Source: Bradyrhizobium sp. ORS 278 (GTDB taxonomy: Bacteria > Pseudomonadota > Alphaproteobacteria > Rhizobiales > Xanthobacteraceae). Taken from it: 64,000 nucleotides of DNA. A program made the position numbers and the translations under genes. The stretch covers positions 1 through 64,000 of the forward strand of contig NC_009445.1 of NCBI RefSeq assembly GCF_000026145.1. The letters are read 5' to 3'. This document shows, piece by piece, positions 11,087 through 19,652 of the stretch (position 1 is its first letter; each line of letters starts with the position of its first letter). The notes beneath the pieces are model-generated. The model did no database searches. It was not told the DNA's origin and was given only the letters and a program-made list of their open reading frames with translations.

Positions 11087-11938
11087 CTACTTCAACGCCG
11101 CAATCAGCTGGCTGCGCTTCTTGATGCCGAGCCGCTCGTAGATGACCCGGAAATGATTCCCGACGGTGTGCTCGGAGATGCCGAGGCGCGATGCGATCGT
11201 CTTGTCCGGCAGCCCCATGAGCGCGAGATCGACCAGCTCGCGCTGCCGCTCAGTGAGCTTGCCTAGATCGAGCCGCGGCGCCGCCACCTGCTCGGTGGCC
11301 AGGAACAGCGCGTGCAGCACCGGCGCGATCAGGTTCAAGCACATCCGGACGTGCTGCGGCTGATCGGCGGCGACGCCGGCGAAGCTGAGATAGGTGCCGG
11401 CGCTGGCGAAGGGATCGATGACGCCGTGGCCGGCGACCACGCCGAGCGACAGCTGCTTGATTTCGTCGAGCTCGCGCGCGGTCGCGAATGGCGGCGGGTC
11501 GGCCGGGTCCAGAATGAAGGCGGTGCGATTCTGCACCCACCACGCAAAGCAGCCGCGCGCGCCGAGATCGAAGCTCTCTTCGAGCCCCGCCACGAAATCG
11601 TCCGGATAGCCCGAGGTCACCAGAGTGCGCATCCGGATGCGGCCGCCAATGAGCCTTCCATACGCACCGAGAAAGCGGTTGAACGGCAAGAAGCGTCGCA
11701 GCTGGACCTCGACCCAGGTCAGGATCTGCCGCTCCGTCACCGTCCCGCCGGGCACCGCGCCGAGCACCTCGACCCACGCCTGCAGATCGGGAGCCGGCGA
11801 TACGGCCTGCACCGAATCTGCTGAGCCGACCTTGTCGTCTTTCCCGCCGCGCACGTTCGCTCCCCCACCGCCGTCAGCAACCGATGTTAGCACAGCATCA
11901 TGCTCAAAGGTCACGCGACGGTCCAGCAATGAGGTCAT
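11087..11938 (-). CDS. LuxR-family transcriptional regulator
   Basis: The 283-residue protein ends in a LuxR-type helix-turn-helix: LTERQRELVDLALMGLPDKTIASRLGISEHTVGNHFRVIYERLGIKKRSQLIA in outline, about residues 225-280, with the typical TERQ, K-I-A and TV-N-H positions. The N-terminal 200 residues contain no receiver domain (no Asp/Lys pattern) and resemble the sensor-like N-terminus of EpsA-type regulators in general layout only. Residues 20-45 are low-complexity and rich in Gly and Asp, so the true start may be further in. The targets are unknown. It is transcribed toward the hydroxylase gene, with 195 bases between them. Confidence 0.8.
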   Translation of the reverse strand: MTSLLDRRVTFEHDAVLTSVADGGGGANVRGGKDDKVGSADSVQAVSPAPDLQAWVEVLGAVPGGTVTERQILTWVEVQLRRFLPFNRFLGAYGRLIGGRIRMRTLVTSGYPDDFVAGLEESFDLGARGCFAWWVQNRTAFILDPADPPPFATARELDEIKQLSLGVVAGHGVIDPFASAGTYLSFAGVAADQPQHVRMCLNLIAPVLHALFLATEQVAAPRLDLGKLTERQRELVDLALMGLPDKTIASRLGISEHTVGNHFRVIYERLGIKKRSQLIAALK

Positions 11939-12052
11939 CGTCCTTGGACGGATACAGCTTGCGGCTCAACCATGTCATATGCCCGTCAAGAGCTCGACCA
12001 CCAGACTCGCCTCGCCCTGGCCGCGTTTGGCTGGATCGGCAGGCTAGACGCG

Positions 12053-12178
12053 GGGTGGGCAAAGGCGCGCCACACTGTCCCGGCTTGTATTAGATGTTGC
12101 TCACGCTTGCCCACCGTGAGCATCACGGCTCTCGATGGTGGGCACGCGCCGCCTTTGGCGTCGCTTTGCCCACCCTAC
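12053..12178. repeat. GTAGGGTGGGCAAAG-family intergenic repeat, full copy
   Basis: Starts GGGTGGGCAAAGGCGCG and ends CTTTGCCCACCCTAC, with internal TTGCCCACCGTGAG and ATGGTGGGCACGC segments that also pair. It has the same segment order as the copy at 24603-24738. Confidence 0.85.
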
Positions 12179-12256
12179 CGATTCATCCTGCGCGGAAACA
12201 CTGACTTTGCCAGACCACTCAGCGCTATGCTTCGAGCGGGACCTCCGTCGCCGAAT

Positions 12257-12720
12257 TTTTCGCTTGCTTTATTTCCGAAATTCGGAAACAATGCGCTCCA
12301 TCCCGTCCTCATGAGAGGGACGCTTCGCGATCGTCACGGACCGTGGAGGGCGGGGATGCGATGGATGCGGCGGCTCACAGCGTGCACCCGGCTTCGCTCG
12401 GGGCTGGCACGTGGACGAATGAGCGGCCGTGTACGGCGAAATCGTATGGTCCTGGCCTCCCGACGCTGAGGTCAAGCCGGCGGGCGATCCGCCGGCGACG
12501 GTGGCCAACAAGCCCGGCGCACCGAGGAGAGTACGTATAAGCCGTTCCAACCATTGCGCAGGGAAGGCCGGATGCGCGGCCCACCTGTGGTGACTGCCGC
12601 CTGCTACTTCTTTTGCAGGCGGGCCATGGGTGCGGTCAAGCACCCGGCCTTCCCTGCGCCCTCTCAGTTCCGAGGGCCGTCGATCGAGCAAAGCTCGGGC
12701 GCAATGCGTCGCGAGATTGC
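12257..12720 (+). repeat. Long dispersed hairpin element, copy A (ORF decayed)
   Basis: This copy aligns by eye with the reverse complement of 21800-22258. The first part corresponds to a small ORF in the other copy (shared peptide traces HP-LM-RG, VWSW-P-A, ANKP), but here it is frameshifted. The second part is a two-tier hairpin: outer arms GCGCAGGGAAGGCCGG (12556-12571) and CCGGCCTTCCCTGCGC (12644-12659), and inner arms CCGCCTGC (12597-12604) and GCAGGCGG (12615-12622) with a 10-base loop. ACCTGTGGTGAC and GGGCCATGGG flank the inner arms in both copies. The boundaries are approximate. Confidence 0.8.
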
Positions 12721-12875
12721 GGACTCACGAACGCAGCACCTGTGCAATGTCGAAGCGCGTCACGCCCTGGATGAACATCTGCTTCGTCGGTCTGCGCTCC
12801 TACGCCGCACATCCCCGCGACGGAACCTGCCCGCATGATGTGCATGCCATCACGGGGACTGCTATAGCCGCGCGC

Positions 12876-14252
12876 ATGACCTCCTCAACGGCAACCGGCC
12901 ACGCGCCGCCAACACCACCCTCTCTCGCGCTCGAACTCTGGGACACCATCCGCCTCGCCGCCCCGATGGCGCTGACGCAGCTGTCGCAGATCGCGATGAT
13001 GTCGACCGATCTCGCCTTCATCGGCCGTCTGGGCGGCGACGCCGTCGCAGCGGCCGCCTTGGCCGGCACCGTGTATTTCGTCGGCTCGACCTTCGGCATG
13101 GGCTTGATGTCGGCGGTCGCGCCGCTGGCCGCGCAGGCGTTCGGCGCTGATGATGCCGGACTGGTGCGGCGCGCGCTACGCGTCGGGCTGTGGGCCGGCC
13201 TGTTCGTCGCGCTGCCGATCATGCTGATCGCGCTGAATGGCGAGACTATCCTGCTCGCGCTCTGCCAAGCCCCAGGCGTCGCGCATCTCGCGCAACATTA
13301 TCTGTCCGGCCTCGCCTGGGGCGTCGCGCCGATGCTGTGGTTCCTGGCGCTGCGCAGCTTCATGGGCGCCGTGAATCGTCCCGAGCCGGTGCTGTGGATC
13401 ACGCTGGCCGCGATCCCGCTCAATGCGCTGCTGGTCTATCCACTGCTCTACGGCCATTGGGGCCTTCCGCAACTCGGCCTGACCGGCGTCGGGCTCGCGA
13501 CATCGAGCGTCAATCTGGGCACGTTTCTTGCCGGGCTGTGGTTCGCAGCATTCCGCCCACCGTTCCGCAACTATCATGTCCTGGCGCAGCTCGGCCGCAT
13601 CGACTGGCGGCTGCTGCGGCAGCTGCTCGTCATCGGTGCGCCGATCTCGCTGTCGTTCCTGCTCGAATATGGACTGTTCTCGGCCGCCGCGATCCTGATG
13701 GGACTGATCAGCACCACTGCGCTCGCCGCGCATCAGATCGCGCTGCAAATCACTGCGATCCTGTTCATGGTGCCGTTCGGCATCAGCATGGCCGCGACGG
13801 TGCGCGTCGGACATGCTGCAGGACGTCAGGATCCGCACGCTGTCCGTCGTGCCGGCTTGATGGCGATGCTGCTCGGGCTCGGGCTCGCGGTGCTGTTCAC
13901 GCTCGGCATCATCGCCGCGCGGGTCGAGATCGTGCAGCTGTTTCTCGGGAGCGCGGTGGCCGATGCCGAGGCGACCGTCGCGCTGGCGGCCACGCTGCTG
14001 CTGGTCGGCACCACCTTCTTCATCACCGACGCGCTGCAGACGATCACGGTTGGCGCGCTGCGCGGCATCAAGGATACGCGTATCCCGCTGCTGCTCGCGG
14101 TGCTCGGCTATTGGCTGATCGGCTTTCCCTTGTCCTACGTGCTCGGCCTTCACACCGCCTTCGGCGCGATCGGGATCTGGATCGGGCTGTCGATCGGCAC
14201 CGGCCTCTACGCGGCGCTGCTGGTGCTGCGCTTTCTCAGGCTGTCGCGATGA
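12876..14252 (+). CDS. MATE-family multidrug/sodium exporter (NorM-like)
   Basis: A 458-residue polytopic membrane protein of the MATE family, which exports cationic drugs or metabolites using Na+ or H+ gradients. Two homologous halves of about six membrane segments each are visible; the first opens with LAAPMALTQLSQIAMMSTDLAFIGRLG around residues 25-52, the second with LLVIGAPISLSFLLEYGLFSAAAILMG around 250-276. The start at 12876 is chosen because earlier in-frame starts would read back into repeat copy A and add non-conserved sequence. The gene converges on the FUSC gene with only 2 bases between stop codons. The substrate cannot be read from the sequence. Confidence 0.92.
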   Translation: MTSSTATGHAPPTPPSLALELWDTIRLAAPMALTQLSQIAMMSTDLAFIGRLGGDAVAAAALAGTVYFVGSTFGMGLMSAVAPLAAQAFGADDAGLVRRALRVGLWAGLFVALPIMLIALNGETILLALCQAPGVAHLAQHYLSGLAWGVAPMLWFLALRSFMGAVNRPEPVLWITLAAIPLNALLVYPLLYGHWGLPQLGLTGVGLATSSVNLGTFLAGLWFAAFRPPFRNYHVLAQLGRIDWRLLRQLLVIGAPISLSFLLEYGLFSAAAILMGLISTTALAAHQIALQITAILFMVPFGISMAATVRVGHAAGRQDPHAVRRAGLMAMLLGLGLAVLFTLGIIAARVEIVQLFLGSAVADAEATVALAATLLLVGTTFFITDALQTITVGALRGIKDTRIPLLLAVLGYWLIGFPLSYVLGLHTAFGAIGIWIGLSIGTGLYAALLVLRFLRLSR

Positions 14253-14254
14253 GC

Positions 14255-15397
14255 TCAGGCCCCGGCCGTGTCCGACGTCTCCTCCGGCTCCGGCCGATGC
14301 GGCTTGCCGCTCGAGGCGCCGGCCCATTCCGCGACCACACGCTCGAGATCGATCAGGTTCTGCCGCATCTGGTCGAGCGAGAATCCGAGCGCGAAGAAGC
14401 GCTCGGCCGCATCCCCCGGCAGGCCGCGCGTCAGGCCGTCGCTGCGCACGGCGGCGACGGCCTCGGCATAGGCCTTGACGGCGACATGCACCGGCCAGAT
14501 CGCCGGCGGGCCCGAGCCGTTGCGGATGGCGCCCGCGCAGCCGCGCAGATAGCCGGCGATGGCGTCGCTGACGCGGGTGACCGGCCCCGACAGCCGCGCC
14601 TGCAGCTCGGACGGCAGCGGCACCACACTGGCGCGGCCGATCATCACGACGTCGTGGCGCAGCCGCAGGATCGTGCGCAGCATCGGGCCGGTGTCGGCGC
14701 CCGACGACAGTCGCGCCGAGCGCTCGCGCTCGGCCTCGGCGCCGGTCGCATTCAATTCGGTGAGCGCCGCGCCGATGCCGTCCTGGATCCGGTGCAGCGC
14801 GTCGTTGTCGCGGCCGTGCGACAGGCCGGCCAACAGCTCGGTGAAAGCGGCCGCGATCAGCTCCAGCAGGCGCCCCGCGGCGCTGCGCATCTGCGCATGC
14901 GCGCGCGACGGCAGCACGACGAACGAGACCGCAAGACCGGTGAGCGCGCCGACCGCGACCTCGAACACGCGGTCGATCGCCGAGCCCAGCGGATCGAGAT
15001 GGCCCATCGTCGGCACCAGCAGCACGATGACCGCAGTCACCGTGGCGGCATTCAGGCTCGGATTGACCGCGGCGATGAAGGCGAGCGGCGTCACCGCCAG
15101 GATCAGCATGCCGAGCAGCTGCAGTTCGCCGGAATGCGGAATGAACACCGTGATGGCGCCGCCATAGATCGCGCCACCGATGGTGCCGAACATGTAGTCC
15201 CGCGTCGCCTTCAGCGAACGCCCAACGCTGCCTTGCGTCACGATCAGCGAGGTCAGCACCGCCCACAGCGGCAGCTTGAGCTGGAAGGCGGTTGCGATGG
15301 CGAAGGCCAGCGTTGCCGCCACCGTGCCGCGGACGGCCAGCGACATCTGCGCCTTGCGCGCGCGCACCCGGCCGAACAGCTCCTTCAACGATGCCAT
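14255..15397 (-). CDS. FUSC-family (fusaric acid resistance-like) inner membrane protein
   Basis: The 380-residue protein has an N-terminal block of about six membrane segments (residues 22-165) starting RGTVAATLAFAIATAFQL and containing the FUSC-typical LWAVLTSLIVTQGSVGRSLKATRDYMFGTIGGAIYG pattern, followed by a soluble helical C-terminal half (about 170-380). Members of this superfamily include AaeB-type aromatic acid exporters and YccS-like proteins; the length here is about one half of the duplicated AaeB type. No membrane-fusion partner gene is adjacent, so its substrate and partner are unknown. It is divergent from the MmgE/PrpD gene with 111 bases between the starts. Confidence 0.85.
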   Translation of the reverse strand: MASLKELFGRVRARKAQMSLAVRGTVAATLAFAIATAFQLKLPLWAVLTSLIVTQGSVGRSLKATRDYMFGTIGGAIYGGAITVFIPHSGELQLLGMLILAVTPLAFIAAVNPSLNAATVTAVIVLLVPTMGHLDPLGSAIDRVFEVAVGALTGLAVSFVVLPSRAHAQMRSAAGRLLELIAAAFTELLAGLSHGRDNDALHRIQDGIGAALTELNATGAEAERERSARLSSGADTGPMLRTILRLRHDVVMIGRASVVPLPSELQARLSGPVTRVSDAIAGYLRGCAGAIRNGSGPPAIWPVHVAVKAYAEAVAAVRSDGLTRGLPGDAAERFFALGFSLDQMRQNLIDLERVVAEWAGASSGKPHRPEPEETSDTAGA

Positions 15398-15508
15398 CGA
15401 TCACCCACCTCGAACGGACCAGCGCATGGCAGCCTCCCACCGGGGCTGACCGGCTTGAAAGGCGGAATCAGTCTGCCTACGCTGCCCGCAACAATGCGAG
15501 GAAACACG

Positions 15509-16879
15509 ATGGCCCAGGAAACCGCAACGCTCGCCGCCTATGTCGCAGAGCTGAAATATGACGATATCCCGCCCGAGGTGCTCGACCGTGCCAAGGTGCT
15601 GACGCTCGACTTTCTCGGCAGCGCCATCCGCGCCCGACGCGAGGCTGAATCGACGCCGTCGGTGGTGAAGATGCTGGCGGCGCTGAAGCTGGATGCCGCC
15701 GGCGAGGCGACGGTGTTCGGCGATGGCAGGACCTGGACGCCGGCGGTGGCGGCGCTTCTCAACGGCACGATGGGACATTCGCTCGACTTCGACGACACCC
15801 ACGCCGATTCCTCGCTGCACCCGAGCGCGCCGGTCGTGCCAGCGGCGTTCGCCGTCGGAGAAATGGTCGGCGCGTCCGGCCGCGAGGTGCTGACCGCGAT
15901 CGTTGCCGGCTATGAGGTGTGCTGCCGTCTCGGCAACGCACTCGATCCGACCTCGCATTATGCGCGCGGCTTTCATCCGACCGCGACGGCTGGTACCTAT
16001 GGCGCGGCGGCCGCCGCGGGCAAACTGTTCGGACTCTCCGAGCAACAGCTGGTCTACGCCTTCGGCGTGTCCGGCAGCCAGGCGGCGGGCTCGCTCCAAT
16101 TTCTTGTCAACGGCGCCTGGAACAAGCGCTACCAGGTCGGCGCCTCCGCGATGAACGGCGTGATCGCGGCGACGCTCGCCAAGAACGATTTCGTCGGCGC
16201 GATCGAATCCGTCGAGGGCAAGCACGGCTTGCTGGTCGGCTACTCTGACACGCCGCATCGTGAGAAGGCCGTGGCCGGGCTCGGCACCAGTTATGAGACA
16301 ATGAAGATCGGCGTGAAGCCCTATCCGAGCTGCCGCTATACGCATGCCGCAATCGATGCGATCATCGCGCTGCGCCGCGAGCACAATCTCACGCCCGACC
16401 AGGTCAAGCGCGTCGAGGTCGGCCTGCATCGCAACGGCATCACCTTGACCGGCGATGCCGCGACCAAGCGGCATCCGACCTCGATCGTCGGCGGCCAGTT
16501 CTCGATGTTCTTCACCGGCGCGCTGGCGCTCGACCAGGGCCGCTTCGGCTGGGACGACTATACGCGACTGGGCGATGCGGCAATCAACGCGCTCGCCGAC
16601 AAGTTCGACGTGGTGCAGGACGACAAGCTCGAAATCGGCCGCAGCCATCCGTTCGGCGCGCGCGTGACCATCACCACCGAGGATGGCGTCCACGAGCGCC
16701 TGCACGACGATCCCTCGGGCGAGCCGACGTCGTTTCCGTCGGCGCAGGCGATGAGCGACAAGTTCATCACCCTGGCGCGCCCGGTGCTGAGCACTCGCGC
16801 GCAAGGCTTTGCGGATGCGATCCTGTCGCTGGAGCGGTTCGATCGCGTCGCACAGGCGACCGCGTTGGGGAGAGCTTAG
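15509..16879 (+). CDS. MmgE/PrpD family protein
   Basis: The 456-residue soluble protein belongs to the MmgE/PrpD family, which includes 2-methylcitrate dehydratase, cis-aconitate decarboxylase and iminodisuccinate epimerase; which reaction this one does cannot be decided here. Family features include LDFLGSAIRA near residue 31, the GHSLDFDDTHADSSLHPSA segment around 90-108, GYEVCCRLG near 134, and KPYPSCRYTHAAIDA around 270-284. The start at 15509 has GCGAGG ending 6 bases upstream. No prp genes (prpB, prpC) are nearby, so a methylcitrate-cycle role is not supported by context. It is followed 8 bases later by the convergent serine hydrolase gene. Confidence 0.9.
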   Translation: MAQETATLAAYVAELKYDDIPPEVLDRAKVLTLDFLGSAIRARREAESTPSVVKMLAALKLDAAGEATVFGDGRTWTPAVAALLNGTMGHSLDFDDTHADSSLHPSAPVVPAAFAVGEMVGASGREVLTAIVAGYEVCCRLGNALDPTSHYARGFHPTATAGTYGAAAAAGKLFGLSEQQLVYAFGVSGSQAAGSLQFLVNGAWNKRYQVGASAMNGVIAATLAKNDFVGAIESVEGKHGLLVGYSDTPHREKAVAGLGTSYETMKIGVKPYPSCRYTHAAIDAIIALRREHNLTPDQVKRVEVGLHRNGITLTGDAATKRHPTSIVGGQFSMFFTGALALDQGRFGWDDYTRLGDAAINALADKFDVVQDDKLEIGRSHPFGARVTITTEDGVHERLHDDPSGEPTSFPSAQAMSDKFITLARPVLSTRAQGFADAILSLERFDRVAQATALGRA

Positions 16880-16887
16880 CGCATGCG

Positions 16888-18294
16888 TCATTCTCCCCGC
16901 GTCGCCGCGATCACGTCGCTCACGAGCTCCGCCACGCCGTCCGCCTCTGGCGGCCAGTTCACGGTGCGGCCGAAGCGGGCGATGACCAGGCGCTCCGAGG
17001 GAATGATGATGACATATTGGCCGATCGAGCCCTTGGCGAAGAAGGCATCGCGTGGCCAGCCGTGGGAGACGCGATAGTTGGCGCCGAAACTGTCGCCACG
17101 ATTGGTCCAGAAGCCGGCGCCGAGCCCGACGAAGGCGCCCGGCGTCGGACTGCTGACATACTCGGCCCAGCCGGCTGGCAGGATGCGGCGGCCGCCGACG
17201 ACGCCGTCGTCGAGATACAGCTGGCCGAGCCGCGCCCAGTCGCGCGCCGAGGCCAGCATCTGGCTCGAGCCCTCCGGCGTACCGGCGGCATCGAACTCGA
17301 TCGTGACATTGCGCATGCCGAGCGGATCGAACAGCTCGCGATGCGCGAAGCGCAGCACATCCGCAGCGCTGCCGCCGGCGGCGTCGCGGATGAGCTGCGA
17401 GAGGATGACGGTGTTGCCGTCGTGATAGTTGCTGACCGCGCCCGGCGTCGTCTCGATCGGCATGGTCTCGGCGAAAGCGGCGCGATCCGTTTCGACGAAC
17501 TTCATGCGGTTGACCGGCTCGAGCGCCGACAGCAGCGAGGCCTGCAGCGAGCTGCCGAGCGCGAGCCCGGCGGTATGACGCAGCAGGTGATCGACGGTGA
17601 TGGCATGACGCGGGTCGGTCTCGTTTTGCCAGGCGGCGACGCGCGCGGGCGCATGCAGCGTCAGCTTGTTCTGGCGGACGAGAATGCCGATCAAGGTCGC
17701 TATCATCGACTTGGTGGCGGAGAACCCGAGCAAAGGCGTGTCGAGGGTGATGCCGGGCCCATAGCGTTCGGCAATCAGCTTGCCGTCCTTGAGCACCACG
17801 ACGGCATGGGTCCGCCGGAACGGCGGCGCCGCCGGCTCGGCAAAGGCGCGATCGAGGGCCGCGGCGAGGGCCGGGGTGGCCGACTCCAGAACGCGTGGCG
17901 GAGCGATGTCGGGCAGCAAAGCGGGCTGCGGAGCAGCGGGCCGGATGGTCGGCCAGTCCTGGATCTCGCCATGTTCCAAATGGCAGCCGAGCCCGTCGCG
18001 AAATACCGCATGGCTGCGGCCGAGCCCGAGCAGGGTCACGTTGACGTCCCGCGCTGCGCGGTCGACGCGGATATCCATGGCCCAGGTGAGCAGCCCCGCC
18101 CCAGGCATGGCGTCCCTGGTCTCGGACACAACGCGGTCCGGATCGAGGCCGGAGACGAAGGTCTCCGAGCAGACCACGCTCGCGATGAACCCTGTCGCGA
18201 CCTCCGGGACATCGCGGGCGCAGGCAGCGCCGACCGCCAGAGCGGTCAGCGTGGTGGTGGCAAGAACGACGAGCAGCAGCAGGCGGCGAGTCAT
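16888..18294 (-). CDS. Secreted serine hydrolase, beta-lactamase (class C / EstB-like) fold
   Basis: The 468-residue protein begins with a signal peptide (MTRRLLLLVVLATTTLTALAV, cleavage likely after ACA near 26), so it should act in the periplasm. Residues about 145-460 are a serine beta-lactamase-like domain: the nucleophile motif SATK (S-x-x-K) occurs in GFSATKSMIATLIG near 200, with TVDHLLRHTAGLALG after it and GLGAGFWTNRG further on. Such proteins are usually esterases, D-aminopeptidases or penicillin-binding-like hydrolases rather than true lactamases. The N-terminal 120 residues after the signal do not match a domain I know. The AraC-type regulator gene lies upstream on the same strand, 141 bases away, which may indicate regulation. 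Confidence 0.85.
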   Translation of the reverse strand: MTRRLLLLVVLATTTLTALAVGAACARDVPEVATGFIASVVCSETFVSGLDPDRVVSETRDAMPGAGLLTWAMDIRVDRAARDVNVTLLGLGRSHAVFRDGLGCHLEHGEIQDWPTIRPAAPQPALLPDIAPPRVLESATPALAAALDRAFAEPAAPPFRRTHAVVVLKDGKLIAERYGPGITLDTPLLGFSATKSMIATLIGILVRQNKLTLHAPARVAAWQNETDPRHAITVDHLLRHTAGLALGSSLQASLLSALEPVNRMKFVETDRAAFAETMPIETTPGAVSNYHDGNTVILSQLIRDAAGGSAADVLRFAHRELFDPLGMRNVTIEFDAAGTPEGSSQMLASARDWARLGQLYLDDGVVGGRRILPAGWAEYVSSPTPGAFVGLGAGFWTNRGDSFGANYRVSHGWPRDAFFAKGSIGQYVIIIPSERLVIARFGRTVNWPPEADGVAELVSDVIAATRGE

Positions 18295-18435
18295 GGGACG
18301 CTCCGGCAGATGGACGTGCCCGACGAGAGCGCAGCTCCGGCCAAACGGCTCGCCGATTTTGAAACGGTCCGCCGCCGAAATTGGCAGCGACCTCGCCGAT
18401 TTCGGAATTCTCCTTTGATTTCAATCTCGAGATCA

Positions 18436-19512
18436 TCACGCCGCCGACTGCCTCAGGCGCCGGAACTCGGTCGGCGTCATCCCGGTCGCCGCCTTGAAGG
18501 CGCGGTTGAAGGGCCCCAGCGACTGGAAGCCGGCGTCCATCGCGATGGTGATCACCGGCACCTCGGCCTGGGCGGGATCGGCGAGCGCGGTTTTGGCCTC
18601 CTCAATGCGGTGGTTGTTCAGGAAGGTGTTGAAGTTGCGAAAGCCGAGCTCGCCATTGATCAGCCTGCGCAGCCGGTATTCGGGAATGGCAAGCTTCGTT
18701 GCCAGCACGCCGATGGTGACGTTCTCCTGGCGGTAGATCCGTTCATCCGCCATGAGCCGCCTCAGCGCATCGACCAGCTTGCGGTTGGCGGCCGTCTCCG
18801 CGGCGAGGGCGATCGCGGCGGGCGCCGCCGCGCGAACGGCTGCGTCTTTCGGCGCCTCCGGGGCAAACAGGTCGCCGGCGCCGACCCGCAACAGCAGCAG
18901 CGCGACGGCGCCGGCGACGGTGAGGAACATCGCTGCATTGATCACATTGCCGAGCTCCGAGGGACCACGCGCGGCAGCGAACATCTGCAACAGCGCATTG
19001 ACGCCGCCATAGACCAGCGCCGCGATGACGACGACGGCGCGGACACGCCGCCGGCCCTCGACCAGATCGGCCGACCACGACCGGATCGTCTGCGCCAGGG
19101 TCAATCCGACGAAGCTGAGCGCCATCAGGTTGTTCGCGACGATCACGGGCCGTATATGACCGGCCGGCCCGAGCACGAGGCAGCTCATCAGGCTGAAGCC
19201 GAACACCGCGAGCCAGATCAGCCCGTGCTGCCAGCGCAGGCGAAAGCCGTCATCGAACAGCGCGCGGCAGAACAGCCAGAGCACGACGATGTCGGCGGTC
19301 GCGACCGCAATCAACGGCGCGAAGGCCAGCGACGGCGCCGCGGCGCCGCCGATGTTGAACGTCGCCGCGTGCGCGGCCGAGCCGAGCGCGAGCGCGATCG
19401 CGAGCCGGCCGATCGGACGTTGACCGAGCTCGCGCCCGAGTGCGACGGCCAGCACCGCGAGCAAGGCAATGGCGGCGGCGCGAAGTGCAAGATCGAGGCT
19501 GTCGAGCGGCAT
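18436..19512 (-). CDS. Membrane-anchored AraC-family transcriptional regulator
   Basis: The 358-residue protein combines seven predicted membrane segments (about residues 8-25, 36-52, 62-82, 95-113, 123-141, 157-178, 189-208) with a C-terminal AraC/XylS DNA-binding domain (about 255-355). The second helix-turn-helix is clear in IAMDAGFQSLGPFNRAFK and TGMTPTEFRRLRQ. Regulators of this layout are thought to sense membrane or extracellular signals directly while binding DNA, but no ligand can be named. It is transcribed toward the secreted serine hydrolase gene, its likely partner by position. Its start at 19512 is 140 bases from the divergent pirin gene. Confidence 0.88.
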   Translation of the reverse strand: MPLDSLDLALRAAAIALLAVLAVALGRELGQRPIGRLAIALALGSAAHAATFNIGGAAAPSLAFAPLIAVATADIVVLWLFCRALFDDGFRLRWQHGLIWLAVFGFSLMSCLVLGPAGHIRPVIVANNLMALSFVGLTLAQTIRSWSADLVEGRRRVRAVVVIAALVYGGVNALLQMFAAARGPSELGNVINAAMFLTVAGAVALLLLRVGAGDLFAPEAPKDAAVRAAAPAAIALAAETAANRKLVDALRRLMADERIYRQENVTIGVLATKLAIPEYRLRRLINGELGFRNFNTFLNNHRIEEAKTALADPAQAEVPVITIAMDAGFQSLGPFNRAFKAATGMTPTEFRRLRQSAA

Positions 19513-19652
19513 CGTCGGGGATCCCTTGTCGGCGGGCGGACCATAGGCCGGAGGTCGGCTCCGTTCAAATCACGCGGATGCCGCGACCTGATGCCCTGCC
19601 GTTGCCGGCATGAAGCTGCTAAGCTCGCTTCACCACATCCCAGGAGCGCCCC

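Larger units (their letters stand above)
11939..12875. other. 937-base gene-free region made largely of repeats
   Basis: Between the divergent LuxR regulator and MATE exporter genes there is no credible intact gene. Two dispersed repeats fill much of it: a GTAGGGTGGGCAAAG-family copy (12053-12178) and copy A of the long hairpin element (about 12257-12720). Long open frames across it are repeat-derived. The last 150 bases should hold the MATE promoter, but no clear -35/-10 pair stands out. Confidence 0.7.

Noticed and set aside
12630..12875. Extended N-terminus of the MATE exporter
   Set aside because: The extra 82 residues would be translated from the hairpin part of repeat copy A and have no membrane-protein character.
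13190..15508. Very long plus-strand open frame running into the MmgE/PrpD gene
   Set aside because: It overlaps the MATE and FUSC genes in another frame, is rich in Arg, Ala and Gly and lacks any family signature. The real gene starts at 15509 where similarity and a ribosome site begin.
15401..18439. Minus-strand open frame of about 1000 codons
   Set aside because: It is antisense to the MmgE/PrpD gene and out of frame with the serine hydrolase. Long antisense frames are expected at this GC content.
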